DNA from: Gadus chalcogrammus
Lineage: Eukaryota > Chordata > Actinopteri > Gadiformes > Gadidae
Reading direction: 5' to 3'
Assembly: GCF_026213295.1 (NCBI RefSeq)
Contig: NC_079415.1
Span: 34,934,136 to 34,998,135, forward strand
DNA length: 64,000 nt
The number at the start of each line of letters is the position of its first letter. Positions within the stretch are counted from its first letter, which is position 1. Below, piece after piece: positions 24,853-34,996 of the stretch. The translations under genes were made by a program, and so were the position numbers. A model generated the notes under the pieces. That model was not told the origin of the DNA, searched no databases, and saw only the letters and a list, made by a program, of their open reading frames with translations.

Positions 24853-25801
24853 TACCGTATTTTCCGCACTATAAGGCGCACCTGAGTATAAGCCGCAGCA
24901 GCTAAATTGAATGATGTGTACATAGATAAGCCGCACTGGACTATAAGCCGCGGGTGCAGTGATGTTGCTAGGTACGCGTCCTGCGTCCCTGACGCATTAA
25001 AATCTGAAAGGACGCACTAAACTCACTATCCATGCGTCCCCGGGGACGCATCTCATTTTCCCCATGAAAAACGATACATTGTGAACATTAAACAACTCGT
25101 GTTTAATCACAGTAACTGGCCAAAGAAACCTTCTTGTGAGCAGACCGGACAAGCGCTGTTTCAACCCTCTGCGCATCTACTCGGCGCAGACGTGATCCCC
25201 GGTACAAAGTATCGCGACATGCTAATTTAGCCTCTACCAAAACAACTAGCTCGTCACCGCTGATTTCATTTCAACAATTAAAAATACGAACTTCATAGTA
25301 AATAAACCCACGTTTCCACTGCTCGATGCTGTGCTCATTCGTGTCGATTATGTTGTAACGTTTAAGGGACGTGCTGTAATGAAATAAATGAAACATAATC
25401 CGGTGGTGGTGATGAAAACTACATTGAACGGCAGCCGCCATATTGTTATGCCCAAACGGCGCCTGCGCATACATCGCGCTTCCAACGAGATCCCGTTTTT
25501 CTCGAGAAACAGGCGAGAAGAGAAGAGAGAACGCAAAAATGCCACCAAAGAAAAAGATGAAACCTATTGCAGGTCAGCAAACAATTGCAGCTGCATTTTC
25601 TGTCCCCACTACTACTTCCAGCGTTTCCTGCTGGAGCCCGCGACTAGTGGCGGGGCGCGGACCGGTCATAGAGCCCATAGATTTAAAGTCGGTGGACTCG
25701 TCTGTAACCTGTAAAATCCATAGATTAGCCGCACCGTTATATAAGCCGCAGACTCGAAAAATGGGGAAAAAGGCGCGGCTTATAGTCCGAAAATTACGGT
25801 A
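24853..25801. mobile_element. DNA transposon with TACCGTATTTTC termini (949 bp)
   Basis: Inverted ends TACCGTATTTTCCGCACTAT and TACCGTAATTTTCGGACTAT (from the right). Further inverted subterminal words (gcgcacc, ataagccgc) occur at each end. Host homology (compare 38390-38420) resumes at once with agtacattctcag. Inside, 25539-25711 (+) is open from MPPKKKMKPIAGQQTIAAAF, possibly the start of an element gene or a captured exon, but no transposase core is present. Superfamily not certain; the TA at each edge would suit a Tc1/mariner/pogo-type target. Confidence 0.75.
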
Positions 25802-25860
25802 AGTACATTCTCAGTTGATCCAGGTTGTTTGCTTGCATGGATGCAATGTGTATTACTAAC

Positions 25861-25927
25861 CTACAGCGGGCATGCCTCCACCAATATCCTCTTCAACCTT
25901 GATTGAAATGGTGTCCGGGGTCTGCTG
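25861..25927 (-). CDS. 'QQTPDT' exon of the 26-kb gene
   Basis: 67 nt, QQTPDTISIKVEEDIGGG plus MPAV, donor TAG|GTTAGTAA. Takes the phase-0 end of exon 26284-26478 and delivers phase 1 to 24005-24363 or 21600-22993. Confidence 0.75.
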
Positions 25928-26283
25928 CTTTCCACATAAAGAAGGAAACACATACAAGACATATTCTTTCATTTGCACAGAATAGTTGCCAATCCCCACT
26001 AAGGACACATTATGCATTTTTACACTGCCAACCCGGTTCGTTCGCGGCTTTGCACGCCCTGCAAATTCATTGTCTTGCCTGTGTACAACAGAGGGGGTAA
26101 AATCCCCCTTCGTCACGGAGCCAGCTTTCTTGGTTCACTGGAGATGGCGGGGCTATGCACGGAGACAGTACACGTCTTATCAATAAATTGCATACTCCGA
26201 ATGTCTTTTTTCTTTCGATTCACTCATTCTCGCATGCAAGAATAAGTTGATGAGTGTAGACTAAAACGCGATTCACTATTTAC
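25928..26283 (-). other. Intron after the first coding exon
   Basis: Reference copy of the intron interrupted in other units; nothing else seen. Confidence 0.6.
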
Positions 26284-26478
26284 AAGCGCAAAATCAACAA
26301 CATATTCTTTAATTGGCTGACCACTTTGCTGACCAAGCATCGTAAGGAAAGTTCTTCTGGTATTTTCTCGTAGATCGCACTCTCTCCCCGTCTTCGTTAA
26401 ATGCGACTGCATCACCTTCCCTCCCATGACGGTCAGCAGCTTGCAGATATCAGTACCCCTCCAGTTATAACTACTCAT
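26284..26478 (-). CDS. MSSYNW first coding exon (only intact copy)
   Basis: 65 codons from ATG at 26478 to GCGCTT|GTAAATAG, phase 0. Starts MSSYNWRGTDICKLLTVMGG and continues to TRRTFLTMLGQQSGQPIKEY. The W...LL...G spacing loosely recalls Myb/SANT-like (trihelix) starts of fish regulatory proteins, but the match is too short to call. Relics of this exon exist at 7269-7294 and 63190-63400, and truncated 3' ends at about 38885-38905 and 49915-49967. An upstream in-frame ATG at 26556 extends it by 26 codons; the shorter start is preferred because it is the one conserved in the 7.29-kb relic. Confidence 0.6.
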
Positions 26479-26731
26479 GTTGAAATCACTGCGTTGTCTC
26501 TGTTGTAGAGACAGTGCAGCAACACCTCTACCCAAGTCCCTTCCCTGGAACCTCAAAGCTGTCTAATCACATTTACATCTAAATGAAAAGCGCCAATATG
26601 TGTAAATTGGGGTGCGAAATCAAGCCGGTAAATTACCACGGTCAGTGTAAACGCGCGGACCATGCAAGGAAAAAGGTGGGCATAAGACGGGCATATTTGG
26701 CAGCGTTTACTGAATCATAAAGGGGTGTGCT
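26479..26731 (-). promoter_or_regulatory. Candidate promoter region of the MSSYNW gene
   Basis: Conserved with 7300-7580 and 63370-63620 (acacctctacccaag, catttacatcnaaatgaaa, gtcagtgtaaacgcgcgga, aagacgggcatatttggc). Conservation between decayed units is the only evidence; no TATA box is assigned. Confidence 0.35.
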
Positions 26732-27090
26732 TTATAAGGGTGTGTGCTGGAGTTGTAACAGAGGACGCCTCTCATTTGGATGCTGAATAAGAAGATGATT
26801 TCCAACCTGCACACTCAGCTCCTCGTGGCAGACCAGCCGCTCGCCGCGCTCCAGGCTCTTGTCCGCGCTGTGGTCCGCAGACAGCGAGTTCAGGGCCTCC
26901 ACTTCCGACGCGGTGAAGAGGGTGTCATGGCCGCCAACCGCCAGTGGGCCCTCCCCTTTACCGTAGACGCTCAGGATCTTCAGCTCCCCACCGTGACTGG
27001 ACATGTGGGAGGAGCCAGGGGCGTCCACACCCAGACTCTCAGAGGTGGCGCCGCGCTGCGTGCTACGGTCTCCAAAGGCATCGCAGTCTT
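26732..27090 (-). CDS. Short-form linker protein, terminal exon (copy 4)
   Basis: Opens at TCTGCAG|AAGACTGCGATG. Same module as copy 3 with [20 protein letters not shown] and the end VQVGNHLLIQHPNERRPLLQ plus LQHTPL. Joins in frame to 27709-27841 (492 nt). The THAP exon that should precede it (28936-29053) lacks its N-terminal half, so the gene is probably not functional as a THAP protein. Confidence 0.68.
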
Positions 27091-27708
27091 CTGCAGAGGG
27101 AGAAAAACAATGACAGAAAGTAATTGTTTCGGTACACTGTTTGCATAAAAGGAGGAACTGTGTATTTGTACATTTTAAACTATTTAAATGTATGTATATA
27201 CCATAGAGACCGAGGGTTTAAAATGTGTACTGCAGACAAAGATTCAGAGTTTTGGAGAGGGATGTCTCCTCCAGCACCCTCCCCCCTAGACTCAAAGCTC
27301 AAGCGGAGACCAGGTGGAGGACACTGAACGAACACCAGCGCAAAATGATCTGAGCACAACATGACATGCGAGACAAGCGCAATTACTCTATTTTGACAAT
27401 AACAAGCGACAACGTGTCCTTCCCTTTAAGCTAATCAGCTAACATTTATACATTTTGAATTCATTGATGATTGATGATTCATTGAGAATGATTAACAGCT
27501 CATGTGATATCAGTCTTGAAACCCTTCTGGGCTCTTGACTGATTCCCTCTTTGAAATACAACTCCCAAGTTTGTCTCTTTGCAGGGCGCTGGTCATGATG
27601 CTTTTCCTAAGAGGACCAGGCTTTTTAGGTAGGATCTTTTAGGTAGGTCTTTGCTGCCTAGAATCTACTACATCAAATGTAAATGTACTCAAGGTGGAAA
27701 GTACATAC
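27091..27708 (-). other. Intron with conserved unit block
   Basis: As 7929-8489; contains the shared segment at 27210-27420. Nothing further seen. Confidence 0.55.
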
Positions 27709-27841
27709 CTTTACTTGTGAAGTGGGGCCGGAAAGTCTTTAAGGATAGCCGTGTGGCTACAGTATGTGTTTCCAGGTGGTCTGTATGGCAGGCAACATCC
27801 CTTGAGAGAAACACCTGAATGTTACCAATTGATGGGCTGTT
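27709..27841 (-). CDS. 'VACQTD' exon, copy 3
   Basis: 133 nt, still open but diverged: NSPSIGNIQVFLSRDVACHT, then DHLETHTVATRLSLKTFRP. Donor AAAG|GTATGTAC kept. Confidence 0.55.
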
Positions 27842-28382
27842 CTGTGTAGAGACAACAAGGTCAAATTAGTACTCAATGTATTGCTTTCAATGTATTCCAG
27901 GTGCAAGTTGTAAGAACATATAGGGTACGCATGTTTAGTGAATTACATTAGCCACATACTTAAAATTAGATCTATGAAGTGATCAAATGATGTTACATTC
28001 ATTTGTTTGCATATTTCATACAACGTAAAAGATCATCTCATCATCTCACTACAATTACATCAAGCTCTGCAGAAACCTGTAAATAACCCATTGATTTGAA
28101 TCAGGTGCGAAGGGGAAAATATGAGTGGGCCCTGGAATGGCAGTCCAACCCGCAACTCACTACCTGTGAACTCGTACCAGATCGATGTCTAACATTCTGC
28201 TGCATCCGGGGACACATTTCAGACCGTAAGTTACGAGCTGTAACGAGGTCATAGATCTGGTAGAGGGTTGTGAAAACACGGGTTACGGGTTGCCTGGATC
28301 GCACCATATGTATGATTATCTCCTCATCAGTAAAACGCTAGAACTACTGCGGTCACGTCGCTGTTAAAATACAGCTGTATTA

Positions 28383-28860
28383 GTTTGTAGTAGAGCCCGA
28401 CCAATATATCTGCAGGCCGATATTATCGGCCGATATTAGGCATATTAGCCCTAACCCTAACCCTGGAATAACAGGGCATTTTCTTTTACATAGAATCCAA
28501 AATCATATTTAATATGTCTCATATTGGAATTTTTGGTGGGCTTTTATTTTGAAAGTAAATACCACAACGGCCGTACACTTCCTTTGATCGTATTTGCTTT
28601 TATTGACCGTCTTTTTGTATGTACCCGACGAATGCTTTTACTTTAAACTAGTTCCGAGACGCTATTACCGTAATGGCTAGTATATACAGGTACGGCAAAA
28701 AACTGGGTCGGCTGGCTTGACCGCCGATCTCGATGAGTGGGCTGGCATGACCGCAGTGCTTGAAGGTAGGTTTGCAATGTTGACACTAGACCGGTAGACC
28801 TCGGGAGGTTGGCTATTTGAAAAGTAGATCTTGGGTCAAAAAAGGTTGGGCAGCCCTGCT
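28383..28860. mobile_element. Fragments of two DNA elements
   Basis: Left part starts tagagcccgaccaatat with a gccgatatta repeat, as in a common fish hAT-type end. The right part ends gggtcaaaaaaggttgggca, a different element end. Neither has its partner terminus here. The short ccctaaccctaaccc at about 28448 is only two and a half units. Confidence 0.45.
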
Positions 28861-28935
28861 GTAGAGCTAATGCTAGGGTAACAAGGTAACCATATACAGT
28901 AAAGCAACACGATGATATAGCGGTAGTTTACTTAC

Positions 28936-29053
28936 TTGTCCGAGATTTGTCGCTGAGCCGAGGAGAGTTGGTACTAATCCGGACTCCATTTCCAGACGTT
29001 CCGCAAGTCCAGCTTTGTATTGGACCAAGTTGAGGAAGCAGTCGTCGGTGAAA
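28936..29053 (-). pseudogene. THAP exon, C-terminal half only (copy 3)
   Basis: Homologous to the intact exon from FTDDCFLNL onward to the donor (ACAA|GTAAGT). Sequence upstream of 29053 is unrelated, so all four zinc ligands are missing. Confidence 0.75.
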
Positions 29054-29461
29054 CTTACTATATGTAGTGATGTTATGGTTTGCGTCGAGGCATCGGGGCG
29101 TGTGTCGATCGAGTACCTCGGCTCCTCCCCCCAGCGAAGCTCCCTATCGAGCAGGCTTCACGTAGGCGAAATGACGTAGCGGGTGACGTCCGAGGCTTCA
29201 TCTCGGGCTGTGTAAAAGGTAACCTCTCCCCGTATTTTTCTTATTCTTTTTTATTGAACATGTTTATAGATGATAATAAAAAACAAAAGAATGACCGATA
29301 AAAAGCAAGAAATAAAATAAAAACGAACAAATGAGATCCTCAGGATCCTTAGCTTAGGTAATACAGTTCAAATAATACTTTTTTTTCATTATTTCCTTTT
29401 TGAAGAGTTTTGTTAGATTTGATATAGTGGTACATTTTAACCCTTTGCATTGGTTCTTATT

Positions 29462-29462
<1 letters not shown>
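29054..29462 (-). other. Upstream flank
   Basis: 29219-29460 matches the flank of THAP copy 1; 29054-29218 is unrelated DNA inserted at the THAP break. No gene seen. Confidence 0.5.

Positions 29463-29543
<81 letters not shown>
29463..29543. repeat. (CA)n microsatellite
   Basis: About 81 bp of pure CA at the same unit position as 10132-10209. Confidence 0.98.
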
Positions 29544-29547
<4 letters not shown>

Positions 29548-29754
29548 TTGGTGGAAGAATTACTTTACTACTTTATTACTCCTCCCTGTGTCAATACCCG
29601 CCAAGACGTCGTACTAGTGCAACTATCTTGCCGTTATTAACAAAGATCCTTTATCAACAGTCTCTGTTAATGTTAAAAGTAACTCGTTCTATCAATCACA
29701 TGCACATTCTGAGTGCAGAAACTGACGATTGCAGATCGAAAATCTGATTTACAG

Positions 29755-29935
29755 AGCAGTTAGGATTACCTAAGTTAAGATAAGATAGGAGGCCAAAGAT
29801 AAGATAGGAAACGGCCAACAGGTTAGGGACTGCTTCTGTAATAGGAAGTTAGGATTTTTCCTATCTTTGAGTCCCTAACTTAAGTTAGGATGAGAAGTTA
29901 GGATTTTTTCTGTAATGAGGCCCCTGGTGTGTAAA
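29755..29935. mobile_element. Harbinger-like MITE end
   Basis: Repeated gttaggatt/aagataagatagga words and the terminus ctgtaatgaggcccc, which resembles PIF/Harbinger ends (ggggcctcattacag). No matching left terminus found. Confidence 0.4.
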
Positions 29936-31459
29936 AAGACTAACTCTGCCAACTAGCCACTGTTATTCACAAACGTTAGCAAGTAAACAATGTGGAAATT
30001 AGAGTCAACTCGGCTGATACTGTGCTGAATTTCACACACTAACAACATGCCGACAAGCTGTTGCGGTCTGGGATTATACACAGCGTTATAACAAGGATTC
30101 AGGAGGTTATTTCTAAAGGTTTACAAAGCAAAGTGACAGTAAAAGAAAGCCTTCATTTTCATCCAGAGTTACGAGTTGTCTGATATGAGGAAAGTGACGA
30201 TTTCTCCGTCAAATGAACCGTCCGTCTTTGCTCTTTTTTTTGCCAACCAGTTTACGTGCGGGATTCCAGAATCACAACGATAACGTTCAACGTGTCTATT
30301 AATATGGCCAGCAACATTTTACACCAGTTTTAGAATGTTCACTACAACAGATGTTGAACACCAACATGCTTATGTAAAATCAGCATAGTACCATATTCAG
30401 CTATGGACAGATTACATACGGAATGTAGGGAATTGGATGTCCGGCTGGTGTTTTGATCGCGAAGTTTTGCCTTCTTGGGGCCAAAAAAATCGGAAAATAC
30501 TTATTTTCTGTGACACATATAGCACTTGTAACAAGCTTGACTTTTGGAATTTTCCCGCCGCGCACATAGCATTGTTCTGCGTTGTGCGTCATAGCCTTCG
30601 TCAGCCTACACAGACAATGTCCTAAATAAAATGAAATGCTAATATGATAAATATAACAAAAAGGGTGGATGTCAATAATTTCAAGAAAAATCATGTTGTA
30701 TGATAAAATTCTATCAAACGTTCTCACTTGCAGTTACAGCCAGGGACCGCCAGGGGGGTACAGCAGCACCCTAAGCACCCCCACTTCCCGCGTCCCTGAA
30801 CACAGCCAAAGATGACACAGTTTTACGGCTACTGTTGGGGATACAGACAGGAACAGCAACGTCCAAAGCGTTGAACATGCCGCTTCAGCAGCAGCAGCTA
30901 GCTGGGAAGTGGCGCTAGGTGAAGACCTGTGAGAAGACGTCAATGACATAGGACTCTGTTATTGGCGGAATTATTGGCGACCCTCTTCACAGAGGTATAA
31001 TGAGCACATACCACAGACTGAAGTGAGCTATTGCTTTTATTCAACGGTTACTATTATGGCAAAATGAAAGTCACACGGTAGGTAGCCTACATTAAACCGC
31101 TCGGCTAGAGCGGTTCCCCGGCAATTTATCCTATGGAGCAGTTCACTCGCCGTGTGCCTAAGCTTTCGTTAGTCCCTCCATCGCCTTGCTCACTCCCGGA
31201 GTAACAACATTTACACCTTCTCCATCATTCAACATGTTTTACTTTGTAACTACTTCCAGGTGCGGATATGCAAACTTTCACAAAATGATTGGGCGTCATA
31301 GCAGTTATGTATACGCTCATTATACACAACCCGGTATCACCCGGTATTATACAACAGTTAGGAACCAATCAGATCGCTGGATTTAAGCCACCCGTTGTAT
31401 AAGGCCTAATAATAATCGTAGTTTACCATAAAATGTAGGGTTATATTCTTCCGTACTAT
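29936..31459. other. Gene-poor stretch
   Basis: Apart from the THAP remnant at 30047-30135, no coding exon is supported. A 7-bp-stem hairpin (ccgctc...gagcgg) at about 31097 is not a tRNA. Confidence 0.4.
30047..30135 (+). pseudogene. Decayed THAP-like first exon
   Basis: ATG PTSCCG, then in the next frame TQRYNKDSGGYF and a stop; the arrangement MPTSC...Y.QRYNKDSG.F is THAP-like. One frameshift and one stop. Confidence 0.35.
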
Positions 31460-31714
31460 TACCAGTTATCTGTATTCACCGTCTAACCCCTACCTGCTGC
31501 TTAATCACATGGAGCTGTATTCACTGTCTAACCCCTACCTTCTCTTTGAATCACATGTATCTGTATTAACTGTCTACCCCTACCTACTGCTTCATCACAT
31601 GTATCCTTAAACACTGTCTTATCCCTACCTACTGCTTCATCACATGTATCCTTATTAACTGTCTAACCCCTACCTACTGCTAAATCACATGTATCCTTAT
31701 TCACCGTCTAACCC
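31460..31714. repeat. Minisatellite, about 43-bp unit
   Basis: Six or so copies of a unit with gtctaacccctacctactgc and atcacatgtatccttat words. One further copy continues at 32233-32275 on the far side of a MITE. Confidence 0.88.
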
Positions 31715-32232
31715 TAGCCTGGTTCTATCAGACTCTCGTACTTCACTTCATTTCATTTGTACAGAGTCTGGACCTAATCAATTGACAAACGTTAACTCAC
31801 TTGAAGGCGGGTGTCTGTTGAAGTTTAAAATGATTGGATCTGCCCAGTGCCACTCTGGATCTGCCATAACCAATCGCTAACGTTTGGTTGTGACGTATGT
31901 CATGCGCCGGGAATCACGCGCAGGTTGTACACAAACCAAACACCTTGCGCGTCTGCACGAAAATGTCCGTCAACGACAGCTGCAGGTTTTGTTCGTCAAA
32001 TTTTTTTATCAGGGAAAAATTGCACATTGTAAATCAACTACCGACCTACAACAACAACAACTCAAACTGGCACACGACTTTATCGTCATTGTTCTCAGAC
32101 ACGCCCACTGTTCGCTGATTGGACGCCGCTGAGGCGGCACCAGAAAACCAAATTACATACAGCAGGTCCAGACCTAGTACTGAAGGGAAATTCAAATTGA
32201 GCGGAAGTACTTTGGCGGGCGGAGCCAGGCTA
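31715..32232. mobile_element. MITE (518 bp) inserted in the minisatellite
   Basis: Ends TAGCCTGGTTC and (from right) TAGCCTGGCTCCGCC, with longer imperfect inverted homology (gagtctggacct / aggtccagac). Target duplication GTCTAACCC flanks it (31706-31714 and 32233-32241), 8-9 bp, consistent with hAT. No transposase. Confidence 0.82.
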
Positions 32233-32275
32233 GTCTAACCCCTACCTACTCCTTGAATCACATGTATCTATGTAC

Positions 32276-32624
32276 TGTAAGTCGTTTTAGGGTGAACGGG
32301 TCTGAAGGGTATCAACCACTATAGAAACGATCGAAAACGTTAAATTCAAACAATTTTCTGTTGAGATCTGAAAGAAATTAACTGCCTATTGTGATTCAAG
32401 GTATGAACTAGAAAATAATGGCAGTAGAAAGACAGCCATTAGAAAGTCAAAACAAGAGGTAGTTGGCATTAAAGATCCCATGCCATTCTATTTTATGATG
32501 CTTTAATATAGGTATTAGTGGGCCACAAACACAGTATTCAAAGACGTCCCCGAAAATCAGCCGTGGTGCAGAGTTACAGTCACTCCGAAACAGTCGCACA
32601 TTGAGCTTCCCCCAAACGCGCTGT
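32276..32624. other. Intergenic DNA
   Basis: 32390-32470 resembles 40555-40635 (gaaataatggcagtagaaagacag). No gene seen. Confidence 0.45.
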
Positions 32625-33008
32625 TTCGGTGGGCGTGTCAAGGCAGGTCAAGGAGGGGGGTGGGGGTGTGGCCCTGAGCAGCTTGTAGCCACTACCATGC
32701 GCTCTGTATACGGTGGGCGTGTCAAGGCAGGTCAAGGAGGGGGGTGGGGGTGTGGCCCTGAGCAGCTTGTAGCCACTGACAGTACCATGCGCTCTGTTTA
32801 CGGTGGATGTATCGCAATGGCTCGTAGAAACCCATATTATACATAGATATCTATATCATATAATATATAATATTATCACCTGGCCCTGAGCAGCTTGTAG
32901 CCACGGTACCATGCGCTCTGTTTACGGTGGATGTATCGCAATGGCTCTTAGAAACCGATATTAAACATAGATATCTATATCATATAATATATAATATATA
33001 TTATCACG
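32625..33008. repeat. Local direct repeats
   Basis: Two tandem copies of a unit with ggtgggcgtgtcaaggcagg and ggccctgagcagcttgtagc (from about 32628 and 32712), then a second-order repeat of about 130 bp (32750-32876 and 32881-33008) ending in an AT-rich tract. Confidence 0.85.
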
Positions 33009-33072
33009 GCCAAAAGCTGTGTGAGCCTCCAGACGATAGGTTATTATGAATCTGAAACGACCGCGTCTACTT

Positions 33073-33977
33073 CAGATTGATGTGGAAGTGGAAGAACCAG
33101 AGACGTCGGAGAACCCGACGAAGTCCTTTGTGATTCATTATATCGTCTGGACGCGCACACAGCTTTTGGCCGTGATGTATTATTTGATATGGATATCTAT
33201 GTATTATATGATATTATTTAGATATAGAGCAGAGCTCCAGGTCTGTAACGCAAGTGTTGTACACTTCCTTGTTATTTGGATAACCGTTCTGCTGTTGGTG
33301 TTATGGCATAACACGTCGGACTCTCGTCTCTGGTATTTCTACAACGAGACTCGTAGTGGGGGTTATCTCAGCCATGGTTGAGAATTAATTGGGGGAAAGG
33401 AACTTTGACTCCCTGAAGTAGGCTACATGAACCACGACATGGAGGAGAAAGGGATTGTTGGCCGCGAATGTATCCCGCTTGAGCCCTGCTTCCCGCCGCC
33501 TCGGCAGCGGTCAGCGCTAATCACCGCATCCTGAAGCCGAGGCGGTGGTCCATCGGCAGCGAGGCTCCGGCGGGAGACGACCGCGGTCAACAATCCCTTT
33601 CTCCTCCATGTCGTGGTTCATGACTTCAGGGAGTCAAAGCCAAAGTTCCTTTCCCCCAATTCATTCTCAACCATGGCTGAGATAACCCCCACAACGGGTC
33701 TAGTTGTAGAAATACCAGAGACGAGAGTCCGACGCGTTATGCGCCATCACACCAACAGCAGAACGGTTATCCAAATAACAAGGAAGTGTACAACACTTCC
33801 GTTACAGTCCTGGAGCTCTATATCTAAATAATATCATATCATACATAGATATCTATATCAAATAATACATATTATCACGGCCAAAAGCTGTGTGCACGTC
33901 CAGACGATATAATGAATCACAAAGGACTTCGTCGGGTTCTCCGACGTCTCTGGTTCTTCCACTTCCACATCAATCTG
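33073..33977. repeat. Long inverted repeat, about 395-bp arms, 115-bp loop
   Basis: 33073-33466 pairs with 33582-33977 (for example ggaggagaaagggattgttg against caacaatccctttctcctcc). The arms have diverged by a few percent. A smaller inverted pair (33003-33038 and 33142-33178, ggccaaaagctgtgtg) lies at the left and partly within an arm. A foldback transposon or a palindromic duplication. The open frames across it are not recognised. Confidence 0.88.
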
Positions 33978-33984
33978 TAGCAGA

Positions 33985-34120
33985 CAGAACCGCACGCTGC
34001 CTGCTGCCTGCTGCCGGCGCAAGGCACCACCGCCCGGCTGCCCGCTGCCGGGCGGTGGTGCTTCGCGGCGGTGGTGCCTCGCGCCGCGGCAACCGGCGGC
34101 AGGCAGCATGTCGCAGTTCA
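33985..34120. repeat. GC-rich hairpin cluster
   Basis: GGCACCACCGCCCGGC (34023-34038) faces GCCGGGCGGTGGTGC (34047-34061), followed by further GC-rich imperfect repeats. Confidence 0.8.
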
Positions 34121-34996
34121 TGTACTTCGATGTCGTTCTGCCATTGCATTAAAAATTCTGTAACTAGCCTGTTACTACGACCTAAGCAACTACCATACAC
34201 GTATTAGCATTTAGCACTAGCTCAATCACGACTCCTTCAGAATTCTTGTGGGTGGTTACGAACCAACCAAGTGGGCAGGGCCATGAATAATAGTTTGACA
34301 ACGTTACGTCACAGTGTCACCTTATCCAGAGTGGCTCATTTCTTCTGCCTTTTTCCTTTCATTGCCTATTGCATTCAGCAGACAAACTGCATAGATTTCA
34401 AACTTACCACAGCTCACAAACTTATTCAGACCTATGTTATTTAACAAACAACAGGAAAAATGTGATTTTAATGGCATGGGCTCTTTAAGGACATGCCAAA
34501 AGGTAAGTGAAACGAACACAGTCATGTATAATAATCATGTATAATTGATTATTATGATTATAACATGTATAATCATGTATAATTCTGACCTTGGGTGTCT
34601 TGAAAGGCGCCTCTAAATGAAATGTATTATAATGTGGGGTTTAATTGCAGTCTATTTCACAGGTCAACTTTGCAGGCTTTTTCTAATAACAAAGGTAGAG
34701 GTAACGACAGTGTCGAAATATCAAGCGTAAGTTTAATATATACAATTATATACAAATGATATAAACCCTGTTTATAGAATAGAATACTTTGTCATTATAC
34801 AATGTAGAACAATGGCTATGGCGTCCTCCGTTGATCAATTTGATCGATAGGCAAACTGGTGGGGGTCGAAGCTGGGTGGGAGGCGGGCTTTAAAGATGAA
34901 CTGAGCTGAGATCTGAAGGTTAGTTGATATAACAGATGTATTGTCTGCCTTCTCATTGGTACAATAAATAAAAAGGGCTGAACTTGCTAAAAGGGA
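34121..34996 (-). other. 3' flank of zinc-finger gene 4
   Basis: 34480-34780 matches the other unit flanks (aggacatgccaaaaggtaa, tttaattgcagtctatttcac). No gene seen. Confidence 0.55.

Noticed and set aside
28448..28465. Telomere-like ccctaaccctaaccc
   Set aside because: Only about two and a half units inside transposon debris.
31090..31125. Short GC hairpin as tRNA
   Set aside because: Only one stem; no tRNA fold or conserved boxes.
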